Shown here in pieces: positions 26,569 through 34,774 of a DNA stretch of 48,458 nucleotides; within the stretch, counting starts at the first letter, position 1, and each line of letters starts with the position of its first letter. The notes beneath the pieces are model-generated. The model did not search any database. It worked only from the letters and a program-made list of their open reading frames with translations, and was not told the DNA's origin. This stretch comes from Clostridiaceae bacterium (lineage in GTDB: Bacteria > Bacillota > Clostridia > Acetivibrionales > DUMB01), in NCBI GenBank assembly GCA_012840085.1, contig DUMB01000063.1, forward strand, positions 1 through 48,458. Direction: 5' to 3'. Both the position numbers and the translations under genes were made by a program.

Positions 26569-27501
26569 TCAATCCCTTAATTCCTTCCCGGTGATTTCCA
26601 GGAATACATCATTTAAAGTGGGCATTTCCGAATATATTTTTCCAAATTGAATTCCTTCTCTTTTAATAAAATCCAGTATTGTTTCCAAATTATTCTGGCC
26701 TTTATTGGACTTGATTTCAAGCGTTTGGTTCTTATATACGGCGGAAGCGATGTTTGGCAATTTGCGAAGCCTGGACAGCTGCTCTTCAGAGAGGCTATAG
26801 GTCTCCACGGTTATCTTTTCACCCATGCTTATCATTGCCTTAAGTTCATCTTTTGTTCCTGTTGCAATCGCCTTGCCTTTATCAATAATCATGATACGGC
26901 TGCAAATTTGCTCAATTTCCTCCATATAGTGGGATGTATAGATTACCGTTGCACCCTGCCTGTTCAGTTCCAGTATCCCCTCAAGAATTTTATTCCGGCT
27001 CTGAGGGTCTACAGCGACGGTAGGCTCATCCAAAATGATTAATTTTGGCTTATGAGCAATGCCGCAGGCAATATTCAGCCTTCTTAGCAAACCTCCGCTG
27101 AGCTTCTTTGGGTAAAACTTTATAAAATCACCTAGTCCTACAAAATCAATGGCTTCGTCAACAAGCTTTTTTCTCAGCTTCTTATCCTGCACATAAAGCC
27201 CGCAAAAGTAATCAATATTCTCATATACTGTCAATTCGTTGTAGACAGCTACGTTTTGCATTACAATTCCAATGTCACGTTTGATATTGTATGCATCGGG
27301 GGTCATGGGCTGACCGAAAATTTCAATTTCACCTTTATCATAACTAAGCAAAGACAGGATACAGTTTATAGCAGTTGTCTTGCCCGAGCCGTTCGGCCCA
27401 AGCAATCCGAATACTTCGCCTTCATTAACCGAGAGTGAAAGGTGGTCAAGAGCAATTAAATCACCATAACGCTTTACCAGATTTTTAACTTTTATTATCA
27501 T
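26569..27501 (-). CDS. ABC exporter ATP-binding protein (NatA/LnrL-like)
   Basis: 310 residues. Walker A GPNGSGKTT (Lys41), Q-loop VMQN, signature LSGGLLRRLN (134-143) where the more usual last residue Gln is Leu, Walker B LIILDEP (Asp158/Glu159) and the switch His in YTSH. A C-terminal extension of about 90 residues is typical of NatA/CcmA-type exporters. The signature variant SGG-L/M-RR is common in LnrL-like proteins as I recall. GGGAG precedes the ATG. It is the first gene of a three-gene leftward operon divergent from the kinase. Confidence 0.92.
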   Translation of the reverse strand: MIIKVKNLVKRYGDLIALDHLSLSVNEGEVFGLLGPNGSGKTTAINCILSLLSYDKGEIEIFGQPMTPDAYNIKRDIGIVMQNVAVYNELTVYENIDYFCGLYVQDKKLRKKLVDEAIDFVGLGDFIKFYPKKLSGGLLRRLNIACGIAHKPKLIILDEPTVAVDPQSRNKILEGILELNRQGATVIYTSHYMEEIEQICSRIMIIDKGKAIATGTKDELKAMISMGEKITVETYSLSEEQLSRLRKLPNIASAVYKNQTLEIKSNKGQNNLETILDFIKREGIQFGKIYSEMPTLNDVFLEITGKELRD

Positions 27502-27556
27502 ATTTATCTCCCTTTCTGTAACGTAATAAGAAGATATATTTATTTAATCCTGACAT

Positions 27557-27669
27557 GCAATTGCTTTTATCTTATAGAGCAATTGTTTTATCACTTATAA
27601 AGCAATTATTTTATATCTTATAAAGCAATTGTTTTATATCTTGAATATAATTATTTTTCATCTTACAAA
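27557..27669. repeat. 22-23 bp tandem array in the exporter leader
   Basis: Units starting GCAATT at 27557, 27579, 27602 and 27625, with a decayed fifth near 27648; consensus GCAATTGTTTTATATC then TTATAAA. The array fills the space between the leftward -10 (27670-27675) and about 55 bases before the ATPase start, so it should be transcribed. Confidence 0.8.
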
Positions 27670-27723
27670 ATTATAATAATCTTATTGGCGTTTGTTTTTA
27701 AGTGCCGCATATCACAAAAAAAT

Positions 27724-27737
27724 ATGACAAATGTCAT
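27724..27737. promoter_or_regulatory. dyad ATGACAAATGTCAT, probable response-regulator site
   Basis: Six-base perfect inverted arms with a 2-base centre, placed between the divergent exporter and kinase genes. NarL-type regulators bind such short dyads; the partner regulator is encoded 1.3 kb away. Confidence 0.45.
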
Positions 27738-27834
27738 CAATCAGACGTGAAAGCGATAGAATGAGAATAACTTTTCCAAATTATTGGTGAAAATCATTAT
27801 CTGATTGTACTTACCTTAGGGAAATGATAATATT

Positions 27835-27863
27835 TTGATTGGATAAAACCTTTTAACTATATA
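27835..27863 (+). promoter_or_regulatory. candidate promoter of the NarL-type kinase
   Basis: TTGATT (27835-27840), 17 bases, TATATA (27858-27863). The transcript would start about 55 bases before the ATG. Confidence 0.45.
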
Positions 27864-27924
27864 GACTTTTAGTTGGGTACCTTTTTTGAACATTTTCTTG
27901 AAAAGAGACAGGGAGTATAATGTT

Positions 27925-29007
27925 ATGCAAAAATTTACAGGCCTGATTGACAAGTTAATTATCCTTATCAGCTGCTCAATTGTTTATTTTTGTCAAAGGG
28001 ATTTGGTAATTAATGTTGTTCCTGTACTGGTCGGAATAATTTTCAGCGGATTTTTGAGCTATTTTGATGATGACAGGATCAGAACTGTCATGACAGTCGG
28101 ATATTCAGTCCTGTCAGTCTTTTTTCCCGAATTTATATTCTTCATGCCTTTAATTGCATATGATATGATTTTTTATAAATACCAGTATTTTAATTTGTTG
28201 GCCATAATCCCCATGGTATACTCCGTCCGGCATATCTCTGTACAAACGGCATTAATAATAATGGTTCTGTTAATTTTTTGCATACTGGTCAAATATCGTG
28301 TTGATACGCAGTTCAAACTGCAAGCCAAATACAATGACCTCAGAGACACAACCAGGGAAATGTCAATTAAACTGGAAAAACAGAATAAAGATTTAATGGA
28401 GAAACAGGATTATGAGTTAAATCTGGCGACATTAAACGAACGCAACCGTATAGCCCGGGAAATTCACGATAATGTGGGGCATTTGCTGTCCAGTGCCATA
28501 TTGCAGTCGGGAGCCCTTATTACAATCAACAAGGATGAAATGGTAAAGACACATTTGCAAACTCTTAATGACACACTGATTAAAGCAATGAACAGCATAA
28601 GAAACAGCATACATGAGTTGTATGATGAATCTATAGATCTTAATGCTGAGATTGAAAAACTGGTAAGGCAATTTACTTTCTGTAAATTGAGTTATGATTA
28701 TCAAATATACAGCAATCCCGACAGAAAGCTTAAGTATGCATTTGTTTCCATCATAAAGGAGGCTTTATCCAACATAATAAAACATTCAAATGCGGACCAT
28801 GCTTCCATTACCCTGAGAGAACACCCGGCGCTTTATCAGCTGGTTGTGCAGGATAACGGTACAGTGAATAACTATAATATTGATGATGGCATAGGGCTTA
28901 AAAACATGATTGACAGGGTGCGTTCATTTAATGGGAACATCAACATAATAACAGAAAAGGGATTTAAAATATTTATTTCCATTCCGAAGGGGGAACTTGA
29001 AAATTGA
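27925..29007 (+). CDS. NarL-type sensor histidine kinase (HisKA_3)
   Basis: 360 residues from ATG 27925, which has GGGAG 9 bases upstream; a TTG at 27886 would add 13 residues without a ribosome binding site. The N-terminal third is a bundle of about four to five membrane helices with almost no exported loops, then a coiled linker and the HisKA_3 box NERNRIAREIHDNVGHLL with His181, and a small HATPase domain (DNGT, GIGLKNM). Kinases of this intramembrane-sensing type, next to an ABC exporter, usually detect membrane-active compounds. The stop overlaps the regulator start by 4 bases. Confidence 0.9.
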   Translation: MQKFTGLIDKLIILISCSIVYFCQRDLVINVVPVLVGIIFSGFLSYFDDDRIRTVMTVGYSVLSVFFPEFIFFMPLIAYDMIFYKYQYFNLLAIIPMVYSVRHISVQTALIIMVLLIFCILVKYRVDTQFKLQAKYNDLRDTTREMSIKLEKQNKDLMEKQDYELNLATLNERNRIAREIHDNVGHLLSSAILQSGALITINKDEMVKTHLQTLNDTLIKAMNSIRNSIHELYDESIDLNAEIEKLVRQFTFCKLSYDYQIYSNPDRKLKYAFVSIIKEALSNIIKHSNADHASITLREHPALYQLVVQDNGTVNNYNIDDGIGLKNMIDRVRSFNGNINIITEKGFKIFISIPKGELEN

Positions 29008-29627
29008 GAGTATTGATTGTGGATGATGATAAACTGGTAACTTCATCTTTAAAAATGATATTGGAGTCAGACAGGGAAATTGAGGTGGCAGGAACGGGGA
29101 ACAGCGGTAAAGAGGCTGTAGACCTCTACATGGAATTAAAGCCGGATGTATTGCTCATGGATATCAGAATGGATGAAATGACAGGAATAGAGGCTGCCAA
29201 AGCTATATTGGAAAAGGACAACAAGGCAAAAGTTCTTTTTCTGACTACATTTTCTGATGAAGAGTATATAGCGGAAGCATTTCGTATAGGAGCAAAGGGG
29301 TATATTTTAAAACAGAATTATGAGAGCATTATTCCGTCTGTCAAGGCAGTATTTATGGGGCAGCGGGTTTTTGGAGATGAAATAATTACGAAAATACCGG
29401 TAAGTCTGAATGACTCCAAAACCAAACATGTAAAAAACACTTTTGATTTAAGCGAAAAGGAAATCGAAATAATTACACAGGTAGCAAACGGCCTGTCAAA
29501 TAAAGAAATTGCAGAGGCGCTGTTCTTAAGCGAAGGTACCGTGCGAAACTATATCAGTGTAATACTTGAAAAATTGAACTTAAGGGACAGAACCCAGCTT
29601 GCGATATTTTATTATAAAAACATGTAG
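29004..29627 (+). CDS. NarL/LuxR-type response regulator
   Basis: 207 residues. Receiver domain with VDDD at 6-9 and phospho-acceptor Asp53 in LLMDIRM, Lys in YILKQ, then a LuxR helix-turn-helix (about 145-200, LSEKEIEIITQVANGLSNKE onward). It starts at a TTG that overlaps the kinase stop; GGGGG lies upstream. The likely targets are its own operon and the divergent ABC exporter, through the dyad at 27724-27737. Confidence 0.92.
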   Translation: MRVLIVDDDKLVTSSLKMILESDREIEVAGTGNSGKEAVDLYMELKPDVLLMDIRMDEMTGIEAAKAILEKDNKAKVLFLTTFSDEEYIAEAFRIGAKGYILKQNYESIIPSVKAVFMGQRVFGDEIITKIPVSLNDSKTKHVKNTFDLSEKEIEIITQVANGLSNKEIAEALFLSEGTVRNYISVILEKLNLRDRTQLAIFYYKNM

Positions 29628-29676
29628 TTTTATAAAAGGACATTTGCTTATTATAGTAACATGCAGCAGTATAATT

Positions 29677-29695
29677 AACTGCATTGCGCAGTTTT
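29677..29695 (+). terminator. weak hairpin after the response regulator
   Basis: AACTGC (29677-29682) pairs with GCAGTT (29688-29693), with TT and C after it. Short T-run. Confidence 0.35.
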
Positions 29696-29824
29696 CATTG
29701 ATTCTTCCGTCAAGGTCTTATGGGATTCTTTCACGAGAGCTGCAATGTGATACGCAATCTGGTAATTAACATAATTTGGACTACTGCTGATGAATTTGAG
29801 GCTAAATCTGATAGAGATAAAGAA

Positions 29825-29850
29825 GACTTCTGCCTATCTGGGCAGAAGTC
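29825..29850 (-). terminator. hairpin at the 3' end of the leftward unknown gene
   Basis: GACTTCTGCC (29825-29834) pairs with GGCAGAAGTC (29841-29850). It overlaps the stop codon of the leftward gene and is followed on that strand by TTCTTT. Confidence 0.55.
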
Positions 29851-30433
29851 TCAGTTCCATCCAGTCCAGGCCAATCCAGTCATCAGGTCCTGCAGTGGAT
29901 GTGTTCTGTATTGTTATCTGGTTGACCCTTCTCAAACTCGGGACATTGAAGGTTAATTCTCTCCAATTTGTAAACATGCCGCCTGCGGGTGTTCCATGGA
30001 CAAGGGGCAGTGTTCCGTTATGAACAACGGTGCCATTGATTATAATTCTTGCAGAGTAACGGTTAACCGGTACATTTGCATGGTCGTCCAGTACAGCACG
30101 GATTACAACCTGAGCTCTCTGATTTCCCGGGACAAACAAAAATACCGGTGATTGGAAAGTCCATGAGCCCTGATTTCCTGTGTACAGAATATCAGCATTC
30201 CTGCTTGGATTTCCATAGTTGGGGTATGCCGTCAATTCCTTAAACAGGACCACAGAGACAACTTCAGGATTGTTGCTTAATAAAGGCTGATTCTGGCGTA
30301 TATTTATTTCCGAATTTAAGTAGGGATAGCCGTTACTATCATACATTCCATAGGAAACCTGTCCCGGATAATAGTTATACATTTCATCGGAATACTGTCC
30401 TATAAATGGATTATATTCATAAGGTGAAAACAT
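29834..30433 (-). CDS. Tyr/Pro/Asn-rich protein with a predicted beta-sandwich, unknown function
   Basis: I do not recognise a named family. 199 residues without signal peptide or membrane helix. The first 50 residues are rich in Tyr, Pro, Asn and Gly (SPYEYNPFIGQY, YYPGQVSYGMYDS), a composition seen in spore-coat and other surface-assembled proteins. From about residue 55 the pattern alternates like a beta-sandwich (QVVIRAVLDD, YSARIIINGTVV, NQITIQN, WMELRLLP). GAGGAG precedes the ATG. It stands alone with a terminator at its stop codon. A spore or cell-surface structural role is only a guess from composition. Confidence 0.72.
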   Translation of the reverse strand: MFSPYEYNPFIGQYSDEMYNYYPGQVSYGMYDSNGYPYLNSEINIRQNQPLLSNNPEVVSVVLFKELTAYPNYGNPSRNADILYTGNQGSWTFQSPVFLFVPGNQRAQVVIRAVLDDHANVPVNRYSARIIINGTVVHNGTLPLVHGTPAGGMFTNWRELTFNVPSLRRVNQITIQNTSTAGPDDWIGLDWMELRLLPR

Positions 30434-30740
30434 GGGTCCATCTCCTCGCTATTAATTATAATTAGTTTAACTAACTTGCTTTGCCAGGTAATAAGATAGC
30501 ATTGTGGAGAGCTTTAGAGCTGGTTTTTACTGGCTCTTATTCTAGGAACTCCTGCTGTAGAAATGCTGGCACAACAAGTTATATTAAATAACCTTACATT
30601 TCATAATATTCCGATGACACATTTTATGTTACCCTGAGAAAATGTCCTACTTTGCCGGTTTAACAGGTGCACGTCTCATCAACAGCCCATAAAAACTCTG
30701 CCCAGCAATCAGTATATCTGTTTTTTGTTAATGCTGATGA
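30434..30740. other. 307-base gene-free region
   Basis: It holds no convincing gene. Near 30615-30650 a GACACATTTT and AAAATGTCC pair in inverted order resembles ends of some insertion sequences, but there is no transposase and no second end. A CAG/CTG mini-stem followed by TTTTTT lies at about 30710-30726 on the plus strand. Confidence 0.35.
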
Positions 30741-31073
30741 TTAAACAAATACAAACCTGATTAAAACCATATAGACTGCAGTTCCGCCCGCTATGCTTAT
30801 TAAGGTGTTTCTTTTCCAGATGTGCAGGAGTATTACAACCAGAATAGAAATAATTTCAGGAATACCTCGAAGCGGCTGTATTGAAATGGAATTCCTCAGA
30901 CAATAGACAATAAGAGTTGCCATAATTGCCGAAGGTAAGATTGAACCAAGATATTTAATTATACCGGGCAGCTCTTTTTTTCTGCCGAACAATAGAAAAG
31001 GAGCAATGCGGGTAAGAATTGTGCAGGCAGAAGCTATTAATATAACCAATACCGCATGTACTGTAGTATTCAT
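30741..31073 (-). CDS. azlD: branched-chain amino acid transport protein AzlD
   Basis: 110 residues, about four membrane helices. The N-terminal ILIASACTILTRIAPFLLFG segment and the LGSILPSAIMATLIVYCLRN block are typical of AzlD. It is the small subunit of the AzlCD exporter for branched-chain amino acids and azaleucine. It starts 2 bases after the AzlC stop, so the pair is translationally linked. Confidence 0.9.
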   Translation of the reverse strand: MNTTVHAVLVILIASACTILTRIAPFLLFGRKKELPGIIKYLGSILPSAIMATLIVYCLRNSISIQPLRGIPEIISILVVILLHIWKRNTLISIAGGTAVYMVLIRFVFV

Positions 31074-31075
31074 TG

Positions 31076-31777
31076 TTATTTTTCCTCCTTTATCTTAATG
31101 AACGGTTTACATACTGACAAAAGCAATACCGTTGCAACCAATGACGGCAGCAGAAATCTGTCCGGCCCCAATAAAAGAAGAAAAAGAATACTGCATGTAA
31201 ACCCTGTCAGGGCGGGCAGGTGCGTTTCAGAAGTCTTCCATTGTTCAAGAAAAATTACTACAAAAAGGGCTGTCATTGAAAAATCTATACCTGTGACATC
31301 AAAAGGTATCATTTGCCCCACAAGACCGCCGAGGACGGAGCCGATAATCCAGTAACATTGGTTCAGTAATGCAATCAGAAATATGACGGTATTATAATTC
31401 ATGCCGTCAGGTACTTGCAGAGAGCATAATATGGAATATGTTTCATCCGTAAGGGAGAAAACCATGTAGGGATAAGCTTTACCTGTTTTTTTGAAATTTT
31501 CTATAAAGGACAGTCCATAGAAAATATGTCGGCTGTTTATAAAAAGGCTCATCAAAGCAACGGTAGTAAGGGCTGTTCCTGCAGACAGGAAAGAAACTAT
31601 TACAAATTGCAAGCTCCCTGCATATACCGTAAGACTTGCGAAAAATGCCCAAATGAAATTAAAACCGGCCTTTTCCAACAATATTCCGAAAGCTGTACCA
31701 AGAAATAAATAACCAAACATTACTGGAACGGATTGTAAAAACGCAAACCTCAACATTTTAAATCTGTTTCTGATCAT
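31076..31777 (-). CDS. azlC: branched-chain amino acid transport permease AzlC
   Basis: 233 residues with five to six membrane helices. The start FLQSVPVMFGYLFLGTAFGI and TVYAGSLQFVIVSFL are hallmark AzlC motifs. With AzlD it forms an exporter for branched-chain amino acids. GGATGGGG precedes the ATG. No Lrp- or AzlB-type regulator is adjacent. Confidence 0.92.
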   Translation of the reverse strand: MIRNRFKMLRFAFLQSVPVMFGYLFLGTAFGILLEKAGFNFIWAFFASLTVYAGSLQFVIVSFLSAGTALTTVALMSLFINSRHIFYGLSFIENFKKTGKAYPYMVFSLTDETYSILCSLQVPDGMNYNTVIFLIALLNQCYWIIGSVLGGLVGQMIPFDVTGIDFSMTALFVVIFLEQWKTSETHLPALTGFTCSILFLLLLGPDRFLLPSLVATVLLLSVCKPFIKIKEEK

Positions 31778-31962
31778 TTTACCCCATCCTATAATCCAAC
31801 CTTTTTCTGCAGTATATTTGTAGAAAATTTACTTAGTATTTTAGCATGTAATAAATAATTAGTAAAACTGTTATTTCAGCATTTTCTAAACTGTTTTCCG
31901 GCTGAAGCAAAACACCGGCGGGTTAAGAAAAAATTTGATATACAGTGCGTTTCCAATACAAC
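31778..31962. other. intergenic region between azlC and the CDF gene, left part
   Basis: The whole gap to 32231 is 454 bases and has no gene. This left part shows no clear signal; the right part holds a promoter and a tandem array, listed separately. Confidence 0.4.
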
Positions 31963-31991
31963 TTGACGAGGTAAATAATGAGTAATATAAT
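31963..31991 (+). promoter_or_regulatory. strong sigma-A promoter for the CDF exporter
   Basis: TTGACG (31963-31968), exactly 17 bases, TATAAT (31986-31991). The predicted leader is about 235 bases and contains the tandem array at 32050-32168. Confidence 0.65.
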
Positions 31992-32049
31992 TAAGAAATT
32001 CTTTGAAGGTTAAACAGAGCGCATTTATTGGATATTTTTTAAATAACTT

Positions 32050-32168
32050 AATATAAAATACTTTAAAATAAAAATAAGAAATACCTTAAAAATAAATATA
32101 AAAAGCACTTTAAAAATGAATATAAAAAACGCTATAAAATCAAATTAAAAATGCTTTAAGAACAAACA
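32050..32168. repeat. 22-24 bp tandem array in the CDF leader
   Basis: Five degenerate copies, anchored by C-TTTAAAA-type cores at 32061, 32084, 32108, 32132 and 32154 (spacings 23, 24, 24, 22). Very AT-rich. Confidence 0.75.
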
Positions 32169-32231
32169 CCGCTTTGCTGACAGTATGAATATTATACAAT
32201 AATAATTTAATAAATCTGGTGAGGTGTGATT

Positions 32232-33413
32232 TTGACAAATTTATTAATCAGACTGTTTGTAAAGGATTATGATAATACGACTAATGCCCACGTACGGGAG
32301 CGTTACGGCAAGTTTGCCGGCATAGTGGGTATTGCATCGAATTTTCTGCTGTTCCTAATAAAAATTACTGCAGGTGTACTGTTTCATAGTATATCCATAA
32401 CTGCAGATGCTGTTAATAATCTTTCGGATTCCGGATCTTCCGTCGTAACACTGATAGGATTTAAAATATCAGGAAAACCGGCAGATGAAAAGCATCCTTT
32501 CGGGCATGCGCGCATGGAGTATATTTCCGGACTTATTGTTTCATTTATCATATTGTTAATAGGCATACAACTGGTGCAAAGGTCGGTCAGCAGAATAGTC
32601 CAGCCTGTGCCTGGTGAATTTAGTGTATTATTGATAATACTGCTGTCAGTCTCAATCTTAATTAAATTATGGCAATTTTTATTTTATCGCAAGATAGGCA
32701 GAATTATCAAATCTGACACTTTATTTGCAACATCAATTGACAGCCGCAACGACATATTTGCCACTTCTGCCGTACTGACAGCTTCCATAATCAGCAGGTT
32801 AACAGGATTTAACCTTGATGGATACATTGGTACAGTTGTTGCCCTGTTTATCGTTATATCCGGAATCAAGCTTACAAATGATACAATCAGCCCGCTGCTT
32901 GGTATGGCTCCGACAAAAGAGTTGGTGGACCTGATTTATAGAAAAATTTTAAGCTATGAAGGTGTGATAGGCCTTCATGATTTAACTATACACAACTATG
33001 GACCTTCAAAGCGTTACGCATCTGTTCACTGCGAAGTGCCTGCAGAGCAGGATATTATGATTAGTCATGATATAATTGATAACATTGAACGTGATTTTAT
33101 GAAAGACCTGGGAATTCATCTTGTAATTCACCTGGATCCGGTCATTACAGACAATGCTAAAATAAATGACTTAAAACTAAAGGTCAAAAATATAATTGAA
33201 GATATTTCGCTGGATATTACCATGCATGATTTTCGTGTTGTAATTGGTGTGACTCACTCAAATCTCATATTTGATGTGGTAGTGCCTTATGACTGCAAAT
33301 ATGATGACGAAGAACTGGTTGATATTATTTCAGAGAAAATTGAGGCAATGGACGGCAATTATAGGGCGGTAATAATTGTAGACCATGCTTATGTTCCCAG
33401 TGATATTCATTAA
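32232..33413 (+). CDS. cation diffusion facilitator, manganese type
   Basis: 393 residues from TTG 32232; the alternative GTG at 32226 lies inside the ribosome binding site GTGAGGTG. Six membrane helices are followed by a long cytoplasmic C-terminal part (about 200 residues) with a ZT-dimer domain and an extra segment. The metal site reads N62-x3-D66 in helix 2 (NNLSD) and D170-x3-D174 in helix 5 (DSRND), the NxxxD/DxxxD pattern of Mn-transporting CDF proteins; zinc members have His in these positions. The HPFGHARMEY motif begins at His88. It probably exports Mn2+. Confidence 0.88.
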   Translation: MTNLLIRLFVKDYDNTTNAHVRERYGKFAGIVGIASNFLLFLIKITAGVLFHSISITADAVNNLSDSGSSVVTLIGFKISGKPADEKHPFGHARMEYISGLIVSFIILLIGIQLVQRSVSRIVQPVPGEFSVLLIILLSVSILIKLWQFLFYRKIGRIIKSDTLFATSIDSRNDIFATSAVLTASIISRLTGFNLDGYIGTVVALFIVISGIKLTNDTISPLLGMAPTKELVDLIYRKILSYEGVIGLHDLTIHNYGPSKRYASVHCEVPAEQDIMISHDIIDNIERDFMKDLGIHLVIHLDPVITDNAKINDLKLKVKNIIEDISLDITMHDFRVVIGVTHSNLIFDVVVPYDCKYDDEELVDIISEKIEAMDGNYRAVIIVDHAYVPSDIH

Positions 33414-33512
33414 TCCGAATGATACGCATGGATAACTGTTGCCGGGATTCTTTTGCATATAGTGCATAGTTTTTGTATGAGGGTGCGCATGCCATATATG
33501 TTTTTATTTGTA

Positions 33513-33541
33513 TTGACTGTTAATTTTTGAAATGATAGACT
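33513..33541 (+). promoter_or_regulatory. promoter of the second UroD-fold gene
   Basis: TTGACT (33513-33518), 17 bases, TAGACT (33536-33541) with an extended TG element at 33533-33534. Confidence 0.55.
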
Positions 33542-33548
33542 ATGAATC

Positions 33549-33580
33549 AAGTGAGATAAAAATTAAGTGAGATACAATTC
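33549..33580. repeat. 16-bp duplication in a leader
   Basis: AAGTGAGATA at 33549-33558 and again at 33565-33574, a 16-base period, just after the predicted transcription start. Confidence 0.5.
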
Positions 33581-33605
33581 CAAGTATGTTAGAAGCGAGC
33601 ATATG

Positions 33606-33645
33606 TATGGTGCCAATTGCATGGATTCAGTTGTATGGCACCATA
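33606..33645 (+). other. leader hairpin before the UroD-fold gene
   Basis: TATGGTGCCA (33606-33615) pairs perfectly with TGGCACCATA (33636-33645) around a 20-base loop. It ends just before the ribosome binding site AAGGGAG and could affect translation or mRNA stability. Confidence 0.6.
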
Positions 33646-33661
33646 AGAAGGGAGACATATC

Positions 33662-34672
33662 ATGAATTCAAGGGAACGTGTTATTAAAACTTTGAAACAT
33701 GAAGAGGTAGACAGGATTCCCAGAAATTTGTGGGCTTTGCCGGGTATTATGATGTTCAGAAAAGAAGAACTGGATGAGGTCCGGGAAATGTATCCCGATG
33801 ATTTTGATACACCTGTATACAGATACGGTACAGGCAAACGCTGCAAAGGCGTACCTAACCAGGTTGGTACGTATACCGATGCCTGGGGATGTGTATGGCA
33901 TGTGGCAGAACCCGGTGTAATTGGAGAGGTTAAGGAGTATATTATTGATGACTTGTCAATGGTTGACAAATATCAATTGCCATGGGAATTGCTTGATGAG
34001 GCTGATTTGTCAGAAGTAAACAAGTATTGTTCCCGATCTGATAAATTCATTCTTGTAGGAACGGAGGCCAGGCCCTTTGAAAGGATGCAATTTCTGAGGG
34101 GAACAGAAAATCTTTTTATGGATCTTGCATACGGGGACAAGAATGTATATAAATTGAGAAACATGCTGCATGAGTTTTTCTGCAGAGAGATGGAAATGTG
34201 GGCCGGCACAGATGTTGATGGCGTTTCCTTTATGGATGACTGGGGTTCGCAGAAATCTTTACTGATTTCCCCCGAAATGTGGCGTGAATTCTATAAACCG
34301 CTATACAAGGACTATTGTGATATACTGCACAGCAAAGGAAAGTTTGTATTCTTTCACTCTGACGGCAATATAGAATCCATTTATCCGGATTTGATCGAAA
34401 TAGGCATAGATGCTGTCAATTCTCAGCTTTTTTGCATGGACATGGAGAGACTCGGCAGAGAATATGCCGGCAAAATTACATTCTGGGGAGAAATAGACAG
34501 GCAGAATATACTGCCATTTGGCAAACCTGAAGATGTAAGATGTGCAGTGAGAAGAGTTGCCAATGCCCTTATAAAGGATAAAAAAACCGGAGTTATTGCC
34601 CAGTGTGAATGGGGTATTAAGGACCCAAAGGAAAATATCATGACGGTTTTTGATGAATGGGACAAGATATGA
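33662..34672 (+). CDS. UroD-fold protein (uroporphyrinogen decarboxylase-like)
   Basis: 336 residues. The N-terminus MNSRERVIKTLKHEEVDRIP and the blocks FFHSDGNIESIYPDLIEIGI, FWGEIDRQNILPFG and IKDPKENI place it in the UroD/MtaA superfamily. It is not heme-pathway HemE: no other heme gene is near and those substrate residues are absent. Unlike the 11393-12364 homologue, the HxC zinc motif is HSD, with a Cys only in the late AQCEWG block, so metal use may differ. Clostridia carry many such paralogues, some linked to O-demethylation, others to sugar loci; this one has its own promoter and no functional neighbour. Its function is unknown. Confidence 0.8.
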   Translation: MNSRERVIKTLKHEEVDRIPRNLWALPGIMMFRKEELDEVREMYPDDFDTPVYRYGTGKRCKGVPNQVGTYTDAWGCVWHVAEPGVIGEVKEYIIDDLSMVDKYQLPWELLDEADLSEVNKYCSRSDKFILVGTEARPFERMQFLRGTENLFMDLAYGDKNVYKLRNMLHEFFCREMEMWAGTDVDGVSFMDDWGSQKSLLISPEMWREFYKPLYKDYCDILHSKGKFVFFHSDGNIESIYPDLIEIGIDAVNSQLFCMDMERLGREYAGKITFWGEIDRQNILPFGKPEDVRCAVRRVANALIKDKKTGVIAQCEWGIKDPKENIMTVFDEWDKI

Positions 34673-34743
34673 TATTTGAGGAATAGTACAGGATATAATT
34701 TTTAAGGAATAGCGCAGAATATGATATTTAATTTAATGGGTTG
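34666..34743. repeat. 26-bp tandem array across a stop codon
   Basis: Copy one 34666-34691 contains the TGA of the UroD-fold gene, copy two is 34692-34717, and a decayed third begins at 34718. Shared core: GATAT.AT.TTT, then GGAATAG at the same offset. Confidence 0.75.
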
Positions 34744-34774
34744 GCATATGTTAAAAAGCGAGGGGGTTTTTAAG

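Larger units (their letters stand above)
27502..27924. other. divergent control region of exporter and two-component genes
   Basis: 423 bases with no gene. It holds leftward -10 TATAAT (27675-27670, minus strand), a tandem array in the leftward leader, the dyad ATGACA-AA-TGTCAT, and a rightward promoter. The dyad is about 50-65 bases upstream of the leftward -10, a place fit for an activator. Confidence 0.5.

Noticed and set aside
27557..27669. CRISPR-like array
   Set aside because: Units are directly adjacent and degenerate with no unique spacers, and no cas genes are present; the same holds for the other tandem arrays.
30615..30660. Insertion-sequence end
   Set aside because: Inverted ACATTTT/AAAATGT words look IS-like, but there is no transposase, no second end and no target duplication.
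33662..34672. HemE, true uroporphyrinogen decarboxylase
   Set aside because: Motifs match the UroD-like/MtaA superfamily branch, and no heme biosynthesis gene is near.
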